A stretch of 63,636 bases of DNA from CAZQIC01 sp964593555 (GTDB lineage: Bacteria; Bacteroidota; Bacteroidia; JAFLBG01), in the NCBI GenBank assembly GCA_964593555.1, contig CAZQIC010000010.1, positions 1-63,636 on the forward strand, read 5' to 3'. The position numbers were made by a program, and so were the translations under genes. Position 1 is the first letter of the stretch. Each line of letters starts with the position of its first letter. A model generated the notes under the pieces. The model was not told where the DNA came from, did not search any database, and worked only from the letters and a program-made list of their open reading frames with translations. Shown here in pieces: positions 41,896 to 50,602 of the stretch.

Positions 41896-42675
41896 TTATT
41901 TTTTTGCAGCTTCAGGAGCTTCTATCTCGCTATAGTCAACCAGGATTCTTCCGCAATGTTCACACACGATAATTTTTTTGTGCGTACGGATATCCAATTG
42001 ACGCTGAGGCGGGATCTTGTTAAAGCATCCACCGCAAGCATCACGCTCAACAGAAACAACTACTAATCCATTTCTCACGTTCTGACGAATTCTTTTGTAA
42101 GCCGTTAACAATCTGTCTTCGATATTAGCTTCAGCTTGTTTTGATTTTTTCATTAGACTATCCTCATCTTTTTGTGTTTCGCCGATGATATTATCTAATT
42201 CCTCTTGTTTAAACTTAAGGTCTTTTTTTCTTTCTTTAAGATCAGCCTGAGCTTGTTCCAATATTTCTGTTTTAGAAGAGATATTCGCTTTAGCTTCTTT
42301 TGTTTTTTTCTCAGAAAGTTGAATATCCAGGTTCTGAAACTCTATTTCTTTTGTGATTGAATCGAACTCACGGTTATTCCTTACTTTATTTTGTTGAGTT
42401 TCGTATTTTTTTATTGCAGCCTGCGCATCTTTGGTCGTGTTCTTTCTCGTTGCAATAACATCATCCATCGCTTTTATCTCTTCTTCATAAGAAGTGATTC
42501 TTGTTTCAAGTCCAGCTACGATATCTTCCAGATCTCTTACCTCAAGTGGCAACTCTCCTCTAACTACTCTTATCCTGTCTATTTTAGTATCAATTTGCTG
42601 TAACTCATAAAGAGCTTTTAATTTCTCTTCAACCGGAATTTCAGCTTTGTCGTCTTTCGTTTTTACTTTGCTCAT
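41896..42675 (-). CDS. Coiled-coil protein with C4 zinc ribbon
   Basis: The product is 259 residues. Residues about 20-190 form a long coiled coil (LEDIVAGLETRITSYEEEIK and so on). A C-terminal zinc ribbon with CGGCFNKIPPQ and CEHCGRILV makes the C4 site. The family (YbjN/C4-type zf-RING_7) is conserved next to Nif3-like genes across bacteria; its function is not known. It lies one base after the Nif3-like stop, so translation is likely coupled. Confidence 0.9.
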   Translation of the reverse strand: MSKVKTKDDKAEIPVEEKLKALYELQQIDTKIDRIRVVRGELPLEVRDLEDIVAGLETRITSYEEEIKAMDDVIATRKNTTKDAQAAIKKYETQQNKVRNNREFDSITKEIEFQNLDIQLSEKKTKEAKANISSKTEILEQAQADLKERKKDLKFKQEELDNIIGETQKDEDSLMKKSKQAEANIEDRLLTAYKRIRQNVRNGLVVVSVERDACGGCFNKIPPQRQLDIRTHKKIIVCEHCGRILVDYSEIEAPEAAKK

Positions 42676-42676
42676 T

Positions 42677-43774
42677 TTATAAATAGTTTATTGGATTCGT
42701 GTTTATTCCTGAAAAATGGACTGCAAATGTAGTGAATTTTTCCTTAATATGGGTATAAAAAATTTCACCCGTAAACTGCTCGCTTTCATAGTGTCCAATA
42801 TCAGCAATGACAAGCCTTTGGGCCGCATCGAAGAACTCATGATACTTAAAATCAGCAGATATATACACATTTGCACCCCTATTTATGGCATTTTTGAGCA
42901 AAAAGCTCCCAGAACCACCACAAACTGCTACTTTTTTGACTTTTTTGCCCAATAATCCCGTATATTTTATGCATCCACAATTCATGGTTTTCTTCACGCG
43001 CTTCAAAAAATCCAACTCATTTTCTTCTTCCTTCAACTCCCCTATTACCCCCGATCCTACCCTATTAAATGCATTCCCTAAAGGAATAATATCATAAGCC
43101 ACTTCTTCATAAGGATGGGCCTTAATAAGCGCTGTAATTATTTCATTCTCAAGATAAACGGGATATATCGTCTCAATCTTTAATTCTTTCTCATTGTGTC
43201 TTTCTCCGGGCTTACCAACATAAGGATCGGTATTTTCACCAGCTTTGAAAGTACCCATTCCCTCACTGTTAAAACTGCACTCATCATATTTACCAATATG
43301 TCCTGCGCCGGCCTTAAATAAAGCATCTCTAACTTCTGCTGCCTTTTCAAGCGGACAAAAAGTAATAAGCCTGCGGAGCAAGTCCTGTTTTGATGAAAGT
43401 ATTTCGCAATTAACGAGACCTAATTTTTCGGCAATCTTAAAATTTACTCCACCCCATACATTGTCAAGATTTGTATGTGCCGCATAAATGGCAATATCAT
43501 TTTTTATTGCTTTGATAACTGTGCGCTCCACATAATTTGTTCCGTTTAGTTTTTTTAGTCCCGAAAAAACTATGGGATGATGAGCAATAACCAGGTTGCA
43601 ATTGAGTTTGATAGCTTCATCAATCACCTCCTCTGTGCTATCGAGACAAATAAGAACGCCTTTTACAGTTGCAGAGGGGTCGCCAACTATAAGACCCGCG
43701 TTGTCATATCCCTCTTGCAACGAAAGCGGAGCAATGCTTTCTATTAAATTACTTATATCTTTTATAGTTGTCAT
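42677..43774 (-). CDS. Nif3-like (DUF34/YbgI) dinuclear-metal hexameric protein
   Basis: The product is 365 residues, the longer Bacteroidota/Gram-positive form with a CutA-like insert in the middle (ETIYPVYLENEIITALIKAH). The metal site is shown by VIAHHPIVFSG (His pair), AAHTNLDN and the C-terminal IADIGHYESEQF. It is related to GTP cyclohydrolase-I-type and NIF3 proteins; the biochemical role is unsettled. It heads a two-gene unit with the zinc-ribbon coiled-coil protein. Confidence 0.93.
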   Translation of the reverse strand: MTTIKDISNLIESIAPLSLQEGYDNAGLIVGDPSATVKGVLICLDSTEEVIDEAIKLNCNLVIAHHPIVFSGLKKLNGTNYVERTVIKAIKNDIAIYAAHTNLDNVWGGVNFKIAEKLGLVNCEILSSKQDLLRRLITFCPLEKAAEVRDALFKAGAGHIGKYDECSFNSEGMGTFKAGENTDPYVGKPGERHNEKELKIETIYPVYLENEIITALIKAHPYEEVAYDIIPLGNAFNRVGSGVIGELKEEENELDFLKRVKKTMNCGCIKYTGLLGKKVKKVAVCGGSGSFLLKNAINRGANVYISADFKYHEFFDAAQRLVIADIGHYESEQFTGEIFYTHIKEKFTTFAVHFSGINTNPINYL

Positions 43775-43790
43775 TTGATTATTTATTAAA

Positions 43791-43798
43791 CAAAATTA
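43791..43798 (-). promoter_or_regulatory. Candidate -7 box (TAATTTTG) for the Nif3-like gene
   Basis: TAATTTTG on the minus strand lies 16 bases before the ATG at 43774. No TTG at the expected spacing. Weak. Confidence 0.35.
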
Positions 43799-43823
43799 CA
43801 CATTAGAAATTAGCTATGGCATC

Positions 43824-43915
43824 TCAAGCGTTGTCACATCGAGCCTGTCGAGATGCGTGGAGCAAAATGCTGGAGCAAATTGTCTGGTTCTCGACTCCGC
43901 TCGAACTGACAGCAT
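43824..43915. repeat. Dispersed intergenic repeat
   Basis: The stretch carries TCGA-rich inverted pieces: GCATCTC at 43819 with GAGATGC near 43850, GTCACATCGAGCCTGTCGA, and GTTCTCGACTCCGCTCGAAC. This pattern is typical of short dispersed repeats in Bacteroidota drafts. The stretch ends at the leader of lpxK; a TAAATTTG box (43915-43922) at its edge may contribute to lpxK expression. Confidence 0.55.
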
Positions 43916-43934
43916 AAATTTGTATTTTTAAACA

Positions 43935-44999
43935 ATGAAGGTAATACAAATACTCGCTTTTCCATTCTCGCTTTTGTATGGCATGGTTACACGCCTTCGT
44001 AATTTTTTTTATGACCGGGAAATTTTTCAATCCGTAAAATTTAATGTTCCCGTAATTTGTATTGGTAATTTATCACTTGGCGGAACAGGAAAATCGCCTC
44101 ACCTGGAATATATTGTTGAATTATTAGGAGCAGAAAATATTGCCACACTTAGTCGCGGTTATGGAAGAAAAACAAGTGGCTTTATTTTAGTTAGTGAAAA
44201 TAGCACTGCAGAAGAAACAGGAGACGAGCCCCTTCAATTCAAGAAAAAATTCAATAAGTTATTGGTCGCAGTTTGCGAAGACAGAGTAAAAGGCATCAAC
44301 GAATTACTAAAAATAAATCCAAAGCTAAAAGCAATTTTGCTTGATGATGCATTTCAGCATCGCAAAGTAAAACCAGACTTATCTATTCTGCTTACCGATT
44401 ATAACAAACCTTTTTACAACGATCTTGTATTGCCTTCAGGAACACTGAGGGAACCTCGCTCGGGATTTAAAAGAGCTGATATAATTATAGTAACTAAAAT
44501 TCCGAAATTATTATTGGATGGAGAAAGAGAACGTATTGTTGAAAAAATAAAATCAATGCCTCATAAACAAATTTATTTTTCAAAAATAACCTATGGTGAT
44601 TTTAAACCTATCGGCAAAAAAATTGTGGGCGATAACCAGATCATGAAAGAATTTTTTTTCGATGCCACTTACTCCATCGTTTTATTTACGGGCATTGCAA
44701 ATAGCTTACCCCTTGTTGAATACCTTTCCGAAAGGGCACACGAAGTAAAACACATTCCGTTTCCCGATCATCATTCTTTCTCTGTAAATGACATTGAGAA
44801 AGTTTGCAGCCTGCTTGAAAGCGTAAGTAATAAAAATAAAATTATTCTTACTACGGAAAAAGATGCTATGCGACTGAGCGACCCTTCAATAAAAAAATTA
44901 ATTAGCGAACTACCGGTCTATTATGTTCCTATTAAAATAGAGTTCGAAGAGAAAGATGGTTTACAATTCAACCAGCAAATTTTATCATATGTTAAATAA
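43935..44999 (+). CDS. lpxK: Tetraacyldisaccharide 4'-kinase
   Basis: The product is 354 residues. An N-terminal membrane-associated helix (IQILAFPFSLLYGMVTRLRN) precedes the P-loop NLSLGGTGKSP (about residues 45-55). LDDAFQHRKVKPDLSILLTD and LPSGTLREPRSGFKRAD are LpxK signatures. It phosphorylates the 4' position of the lipid A disaccharide at the inner membrane. The next gene starts inside its last four codons (11-base overlap). Confidence 0.95.
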   Translation: MKVIQILAFPFSLLYGMVTRLRNFFYDREIFQSVKFNVPVICIGNLSLGGTGKSPHLEYIVELLGAENIATLSRGYGRKTSGFILVSENSTAEETGDEPLQFKKKFNKLLVAVCEDRVKGINELLKINPKLKAILLDDAFQHRKVKPDLSILLTDYNKPFYNDLVLPSGTLREPRSGFKRADIIIVTKIPKLLLDGERERIVEKIKSMPHKQIYFSKITYGDFKPIGKKIVGDNQIMKEFFFDATYSIVLFTGIANSLPLVEYLSERAHEVKHIPFPDHHSFSVNDIEKVCSLLESVSNKNKIILTTEKDAMRLSDPSIKKLISELPVYYVPIKIEFEEKDGLQFNQQILSYVK

Positions 45000-45801
45000 A
45001 ATTAACGAAGCAGGTAATTATCTTTTAAGCAAAACCAGAATTCGTCCTACAGTTGGTATCATTTTAGGCACTGGTCTTGGAGCGCTTGCCGATGAAGTGA
45101 AAATAGTTGACACCATCAACTATTCTGACATACCACACTTTCCGGTTCCAACTGTAAGCGGACATGAAGGAAAATTATTATTCGGAACCATTGGCAATAA
45201 ACAAGTGATCGTAATGCAAGGGCGCTTCCATTATTACGAAGGCTATAGCATGGACGAGATCACACTGCCAATAAGAGTAATGAAAAAATTAGGCGTACAG
45301 CAGTTAATTGTTTCAAACGCAAGCGGTGGTATGAACCCCGATTTTAAAGTAGGCGACATTATGTTTATCACCGATCATATTAATTTGTTTCCCGAAAGTC
45401 CTCTGCGCGGCCCGAACCATGATGAGCTTGGCCCCCGCTTTCCGGATATGAGCAAAGCCTATTCAAAAGATCTTTTGGATAAAGCAATACAGGTTGCAAA
45501 AAATTTGAACATAAAAATACAACAGGGAGTTTATGTTGGTTTATCCGGCCCTTGTTTCGAAACCCCTGCAGAATACCGCTACCTGCGCATCATTGGGGGC
45601 GACAATGTTGGCATGAGTACAGTACCCGAAGTAATTGTTGCCCATCATTGCGGCATTAAATGTTTTGGCATTTCAGTTATTACCGACCTTGGCATCGACG
45701 GGAAAATAATGGAGATCACACATGAAGAAGTAAAACATGCCGCTGCCGAAACCGAACCAAAAATGACTGCAATTGTAAAGGGATTGATAGAGATGATATA
45801 A
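44989..45801 (+). CDS. punA: Purine-nucleoside phosphorylase (class II/MTAP family)
   Basis: The product is 270 residues from ATG 44989, which overlaps the end of lpxK. Motifs: ILGTGLGALADEV (phosphate loop), PVPTVSGHEGKLLFG, VMQGRFHYYEGYSM, SNASGGMNPDFKVGDIMFI, FETPAEYRYLRIIGGDNVGM and the ITDLG base region. It cleaves purine nucleosides with phosphate for salvage. The trimeric PNP signature is clear; the exact symbol is a convention. Confidence 0.94.
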   Translation: MLNKINEAGNYLLSKTRIRPTVGIILGTGLGALADEVKIVDTINYSDIPHFPVPTVSGHEGKLLFGTIGNKQVIVMQGRFHYYEGYSMDEITLPIRVMKKLGVQQLIVSNASGGMNPDFKVGDIMFITDHINLFPESPLRGPNHDELGPRFPDMSKAYSKDLLDKAIQVAKNLNIKIQQGVYVGLSGPCFETPAEYRYLRIIGGDNVGMSTVPEVIVAHHCGIKCFGISVITDLGIDGKIMEITHEEVKHAAAETEPKMTAIVKGLIEMI

Positions 45802-45966
45802 TAGTTTTATTTTTTCGTTTCACAAGCAACCTTTTAACCGGAAGCCCGTCATACAATAAAGAAAAAAATATTTTCAAAAAGGGTGTACCTTTTGAGGATA
45901 TTTCCGTTATACTATTAATGGCCATTTTTTATCATAAAAACGAAGAAAATCAAACAAATTATACCT

Positions 45967-47190
45967 ATGAATAAAAGTAAACTAAGCAAATTCATTTTAT
46001 TTACAACCTGTTTTATACTCTCCTTTTTTATCGCATGCAGAAAACCAGATACGATACCGGTAGAAGCACAAGGTAATCCAAATCTGCCTGTTACTCCTTA
46101 TAGCTATACTGCCAAGCATGCAGTAAACGACAACCTTGCCACTTTAGGAAGAGTATTATTTTATGATCAAAACCTTTCAGTCAATAATGCTGTTTCATGT
46201 GGCAGCTGCCATAAACAGGAATTCGCTTTTGCCAACAATGTTAGATTTGATAAGGGATTTAATGGCTTACCATTGACCCGAAACTCACCTTCTATACAAG
46301 GTATAAAAGGCTTTTCTCCTGCGACCAACTTTGTATTTAACGACAGCACTTTCATATTCGAACCCTCCATTACTGACAGCAGCGGAATGCCGACTATAAA
46401 TAATCAGAACCAGGTTCTGTTGTTTTGGGATGGCAGACAAAGAAATGTTGCAGATATGGTACTCAACCCGGTGCTCAATCACAATGAAATGAACGTACCT
46501 GATTTTGAGACATTGGTAAACAAACTGAACAGCCTTTCATATTATCCTGATTTGTTTAAAAAAGCATTTGGTGATGAGACAATTACAAAAGAAAGAATTG
46601 CATTTGCATTGGAAGGATTTCTGTCTTGCTTGAACACTTCAGCAGAACAAAATTTCGAAGTTAAAAGCCTAACCCCAGTTGAAGAACAGGGAAAATCATT
46701 GTTCCATAATAAATACAACTGTGCGAAATGTCACGATCAGGGAGGTTTTGGCAACCCACGCTTTACGCTTGAAGACCCTACATTTAACAATGGCGGCGGC
46801 GGGTCGGGTCCATATGGACCTGCAACAGATCCTTCGCAAATGTTCAATATCGGACTTGATCAGGTATATTCAGATCAAGGTCTTGCAAGACTTACCGGTA
46901 GAGCAGGAGATGAAGGGGTATTTAAAGTTCCAACATTAAAAAATATTTCTGTAACAGCTCCATATATGCACGATGGAAGATTTGCTAATCTGGGTGAAGT
47001 ACTGGATCATTACAGCCATGGCATACAACCTAACTCTAACCTTTCTCCGCTGTTTAGAAGCCTTGACGGCACACCTAAAAAGCTGAACATTAATCCTGCA
47101 GAAAAATTGGCCATCATTTCGTTCCTTAATACACTTAAGGACGAAGATTTTTTAACTTCTTCTATGTACTCCGATCCGTTTAAAAAATAA
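45967..47190 (+). CDS. Di-haem cytochrome c peroxidase (MauG/CcpA family) lipoprotein
   Basis: The product is 407 residues. A lipoprotein signal (LSFFIACRKP, Cys about residue 24) anchors it in the periplasm. Two haem c sites are visible: CGSCH (about residue 78) and CAKCH (about residue 253), with YMHDGRFANLGEVLDHYSHG near the C-terminus. It reduces hydrogen peroxide or acts as a MauG-like oxidase. A separate downstream gene of unknown function follows. Confidence 0.93.
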   Translation: MNKSKLSKFILFTTCFILSFFIACRKPDTIPVEAQGNPNLPVTPYSYTAKHAVNDNLATLGRVLFYDQNLSVNNAVSCGSCHKQEFAFANNVRFDKGFNGLPLTRNSPSIQGIKGFSPATNFVFNDSTFIFEPSITDSSGMPTINNQNQVLLFWDGRQRNVADMVLNPVLNHNEMNVPDFETLVNKLNSLSYYPDLFKKAFGDETITKERIAFALEGFLSCLNTSAEQNFEVKSLTPVEEQGKSLFHNKYNCAKCHDQGGFGNPRFTLEDPTFNNGGGGSGPYGPATDPSQMFNIGLDQVYSDQGLARLTGRAGDEGVFKVPTLKNISVTAPYMHDGRFANLGEVLDHYSHGIQPNSNLSPLFRSLDGTPKKLNINPAEKLAIISFLNTLKDEDFLTSSMYSDPFKK

Positions 47191-47234
47191 AATGGCTTAT
47201 TCCAATTAACCATTATATTTTAAAATATACCTCT

Positions 47235-47900
47235 ATGAAAAAAATAGCACTGTTGCTCTTTACAGGATACTTCTGTTCGTTTATAAATGCACAGAAAATA
47301 TATCCCGATTCGATAATAGGAGAAAAAATAGTTTATAAATACCTGGGGATCCAGTCCAATCTTTTGCTACAACAGTTCATAAGTTTTAACAGCAACAGCT
47401 CAATAAATACCAATCCATACATTTTTTCCTACTCTAAAAACAATATCAAAACGGGCAGAGGCACAGTTTTCGGAACGGGGTTTGCAGTAAGCGAAAGCTC
47501 TAGCAACGATGGGGTCTCATCTGTAGAAGTTCAAAATATTAATATCACTTTACGCTACGGATTTGAAAGAAAATATCTTCAACAGGAAAAATTTATACCA
47601 TTTTGGGGTGTTGATTTCGGTGCAGGCTTTGTTGACACACGCGTTACCTCAAGATTAACTCAAACGTTCAGCAATACCACAACTAAGGTTGAAACCCTGA
47701 AAGCCTTTGTGGGCCCATCTTTTAGGGCCGGGGTAAATTATGCTCTTTCAAAACATATTTTAATTGGCACAGAATTTATGTTTAACGTTCAATTAGCGTA
47801 TACAGAAACATTCAGTGGTCCTGAATTTTCTTCGAGCATTTCGCCTTTTAATGTTGGGTTTCAACCACCTACTGCCCTATTCCTGATTTTCAGGTACTAA
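47235..47900 (+). CDS. Unknown outer-membrane barrel-like protein
   Basis: The product is 221 residues with a signal peptide ending FINAQ. Alternating hydrophobic strands (FGTGFAVSESSSNDGVSSVE, ITLRYGFERKYLQQE, PFWGVDFGAGFVD) and a terminal FLIFRY indicate an outer membrane beta-barrel of about eight strands. No named family recognised. It lies 44 bases after the peroxidase gene. Confidence 0.75.
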   Translation: MKKIALLLFTGYFCSFINAQKIYPDSIIGEKIVYKYLGIQSNLLLQQFISFNSNSSINTNPYIFSYSKNNIKTGRGTVFGTGFAVSESSSNDGVSSVEVQNINITLRYGFERKYLQQEKFIPFWGVDFGAGFVDTRVTSRLTQTFSNTTTKVETLKAFVGPSFRAGVNYALSKHILIGTEFMFNVQLAYTETFSGPEFSSSISPFNVGFQPPTALFLIFRY

Positions 47901-47979
47901 ACTTTCCGCATAAAATTAATAAACCGGGAGGCACTTTTGACGCCCGTTTTATTTGATAAAAATCCCTAATTTCGTAAGT

Positions 47980-49434
47980 ATGAGTATTTACGAAAAATAC
48001 GAACCGGTTATTGGCCTTGAAGTGCATGCTCAAATGCTTACTAAGAGCAAAGCTTATTCACCCGATTCAACCGAATATGGAGCATTACCGAACAGCCAGG
48101 TAAGTGTTATTTCATTGGGACACCCCGGCACATTACCAATGACAAACAAAAAAGTCATTGAGAGTGCAGTAAAACTGGGATTAGCATGCAATTGTAATAT
48201 AACCGAGGAAAACCAATATGCACGTAAAAATTATTTTTACGCCGATCTCCCTAAGGGTTACCAGATAACACAAGATAAAACCCCTATTTGTACCGGCGGC
48301 TTCATCACTATTAAACAGGATGACGGAACTGAGAAAAATATTACGCTCACCCGAATTCATATGGAAGAGGACAGTGGAAAAAGTATTCACGACATTGATC
48401 CATTTGATACACTTATAGATCTTAATCGCGCAGGTGTTGCTTTATTAGAAATTGTGAGCGAACCGGAGATACGTTCAGGTGAAGAAGCCTATAAATACCT
48501 TACAGAAGTTCGTAAGCTGGTACGTTACTTAGAGATTTGTGATGGCAATATGGAAGAAGGTAGTTTGCGCTGTGATGCAAATATCTCTGTGCGTTTAAAG
48601 GGAAGTGAAAAATTCGGAAAACGTGTTGAAGTAAAAAACATGAACTCCATACGCAATGTACAACGCGCTATTGAGTATGAAGTAAAAAGACAAATTGAGG
48701 CGATAGAAAGAGGCGAAGCCATTGCACAGAATACTCTTAGTTTCGATGCCGGCACCGGAAAAACATCTATTATGCGCAGCAAGGAAATGGCGCACGATTA
48801 CCGTTATTTTCCTGAGCCCGACCTGCAGCCGGTTATAATAAGCCATGAATACATCAATAGCATAAGAAGCAAACTGCCCGCACTGCCAAACGATCTTTTT
48901 AAAAAATACACAAAACAATTAGAACTTTCTGCTTATGATGCCGGTGTATTGACCGACAACAAACAGATGGCGTTGTATTTTGAAGAACTTATTACCAAAA
49001 CAAAAAATTATAAAGCCGCAGCTAACTGGATGATGGGTGCAGTTAAATCCTACTTAAACGAAAATGCAATTGAGATAGAACAATTCTCATTAACACCGGC
49101 TGCAGTTGCGCAGATCATTGAATTGATAGATTCAGGAAAAATAAGTAATAGCGTTGCCTCACAAAAAGTATTTCCCGAATTAGTGCGTTCACCGCAAAAA
49201 ACAGCCATGCAAATTGCACAAGAACAAAACCTATTGCAGGAAAGTGATGAAGGTTCATTAAAAGAATTAGCAAAACAGGCGATATCCAAATACCCCGAGA
49301 AAGTGGCGGAATACAAGAGTGGAAAAATTGGACTACTGGGACTTTTTATGGGTGAGTTAATGAAACTTTCAAAAGGCAAAGCCGATCCTAAAATAGCAAG
49401 TCAATTAGTAAAACAATTACTTGACGAAAATTAA
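47980..49434 (+). CDS. gatB: Asp/Glu-tRNA amidotransferase subunit B
   Basis: The product is 484 residues from ATG 47980 (MSIYEKYEPVIGLEVHAQM), the standard GatB start; the TTG at 47953 is rejected. Signature ARKNYFYADLPKGYQITQ, HMEEDSGKSIH, DLNRAGVALLEIVSEPEIRS, EGSLRCDANISVR and the C-terminal YqeY-like tail are present. With GatA and GatC (elsewhere) it converts Glu-tRNA-Gln to Gln-tRNA-Gln. Confidence 0.97.
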   Translation: MSIYEKYEPVIGLEVHAQMLTKSKAYSPDSTEYGALPNSQVSVISLGHPGTLPMTNKKVIESAVKLGLACNCNITEENQYARKNYFYADLPKGYQITQDKTPICTGGFITIKQDDGTEKNITLTRIHMEEDSGKSIHDIDPFDTLIDLNRAGVALLEIVSEPEIRSGEEAYKYLTEVRKLVRYLEICDGNMEEGSLRCDANISVRLKGSEKFGKRVEVKNMNSIRNVQRAIEYEVKRQIEAIERGEAIAQNTLSFDAGTGKTSIMRSKEMAHDYRYFPEPDLQPVIISHEYINSIRSKLPALPNDLFKKYTKQLELSAYDAGVLTDNKQMALYFEELITKTKNYKAAANWMMGAVKSYLNENAIEIEQFSLTPAAVAQIIELIDSGKISNSVASQKVFPELVRSPQKTAMQIAQEQNLLQESDEGSLKELAKQAISKYPEKVAEYKSGKIGLLGLFMGELMKLSKGKADPKIASQLVKQLLDEN

Positions 49435-49443
49435 TTCTATAAT

Positions 49444-50589
49444 ATGAAAAAAAATATCCTATCGATAGTAGTAGCCATTTTATTTTTTACAGCCTGCAAA
49501 CCTGGCGATTCCCGAGACTCAAACGTAAAAGGAAAATTCACCAATGCACATGGCGAAACTGTTTTTCTTGATGAACTTAAACCTGAAGGGATAAACACTA
49601 TTGACTCTGCAGTTATAGATGAAAACGGTGAATTCAAATTTAACAAGCCGGTTAATGCGGTAGGCTTTTATAAAATAGGGATTTCAGAAAGTAATTTTGC
49701 CACTGTTATTATTGACTCAAACCAACAAATTAATTTATTAGCGGATGCAGCCGATATTGCCAAAACCTATAATGCCGAAGGATCGCCGGATACAAAGTTG
49801 TTTATAGAAATCAACAATGCTTCACAAAAGCATTTTTATAAGTTGGATTCACTCAATCGGTTTTTCCAAAATTACCTGAACATAGCGCAGATGGACACGA
49901 CAAAGATCGATTCGATTAGCGACGTTGTTGAAGTTATTTTTAATAAAGAAAATAAGATCCATGAAGACTACCTCACCTCTTTAATAAAAGCGAATCCAAC
50001 TTCACTGGCTAATATTGCGGCCATACAGCAATTGGACATCAACAAAAATTTCGATTGTTATGAAGTACTTAGTGCGGGGCTTGGGAAAAAATATCCTGAT
50101 TCCCCTTACACAAAATTTTTTGTTGCAGATTTTGAGAAAAAGAAAAAATTTCGATTTGGAGCACAAGCGCCAGACATTAATCTTGAAAACGCAGAAGGCA
50201 AAGTTGTAGCATTGAGTTCATTGAGAGGAAAAATAGTACTCCTTGATTTTTGGGCATCGTGGTGCGGGCCATGCAGAGCAGAAAGTTCAACATTAGTTTC
50301 TGCCTACAAACGTTTTAATAAAAATGGTTTCGAAATTTATGGAGTATCGCTTGATAAAGAGAAGGCTTCCTGGCTAAGTGCTATTGAAAAGGATCAGTTC
50401 ACCTGGACAAACGTAAGCGATTTAAAATGGTGGCAATCGGAAGCAGCTCAACTTTACGAAGTTAAATCTATCCCATGCAATTTTTTACTCGACAGGGAAG
50501 GAAAAATCGTTGCTAAAAATTTACATGGCGAAGATCTTGAAGCCAAAATCTGCGAATTGGAAGCAGGATGGTGTAATGCAAAAAAATAA
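49444..50589 (+). CDS. TlpA-like thioredoxin lipoprotein with DUF4369 domain
   Basis: The product is 381 residues. A lipoprotein signal (LFFTACKPGD, Cys about residue 18) is followed by a DUF4369 domain (about 25-120: VKGKFTNAHGETVFLDEL) and then a thioredoxin/AhpC-TSA domain with the active site WASWCGPCRAES (CxxC about residue 275). It is a periplasmic thiol-disulfide reductase that may serve cytochrome c maturation or general redox. It lies 9 bases after gatB and 13 bases before an M1 protease gene. Confidence 0.93.
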   Translation: MKKNILSIVVAILFFTACKPGDSRDSNVKGKFTNAHGETVFLDELKPEGINTIDSAVIDENGEFKFNKPVNAVGFYKIGISESNFATVIIDSNQQINLLADAADIAKTYNAEGSPDTKLFIEINNASQKHFYKLDSLNRFFQNYLNIAQMDTTKIDSISDVVEVIFNKENKIHEDYLTSLIKANPTSLANIAAIQQLDINKNFDCYEVLSAGLGKKYPDSPYTKFFVADFEKKKKFRFGAQAPDINLENAEGKVVALSSLRGKIVLLDFWASWCGPCRAESSTLVSAYKRFNKNGFEIYGVSLDKEKASWLSAIEKDQFTWTNVSDLKWWQSEAAQLYEVKSIPCNFLLDREGKIVAKNLHGEDLEAKICELEAGWCNAKK

Positions 50590-50602
50590 TACCTATTGAA
50601 CC

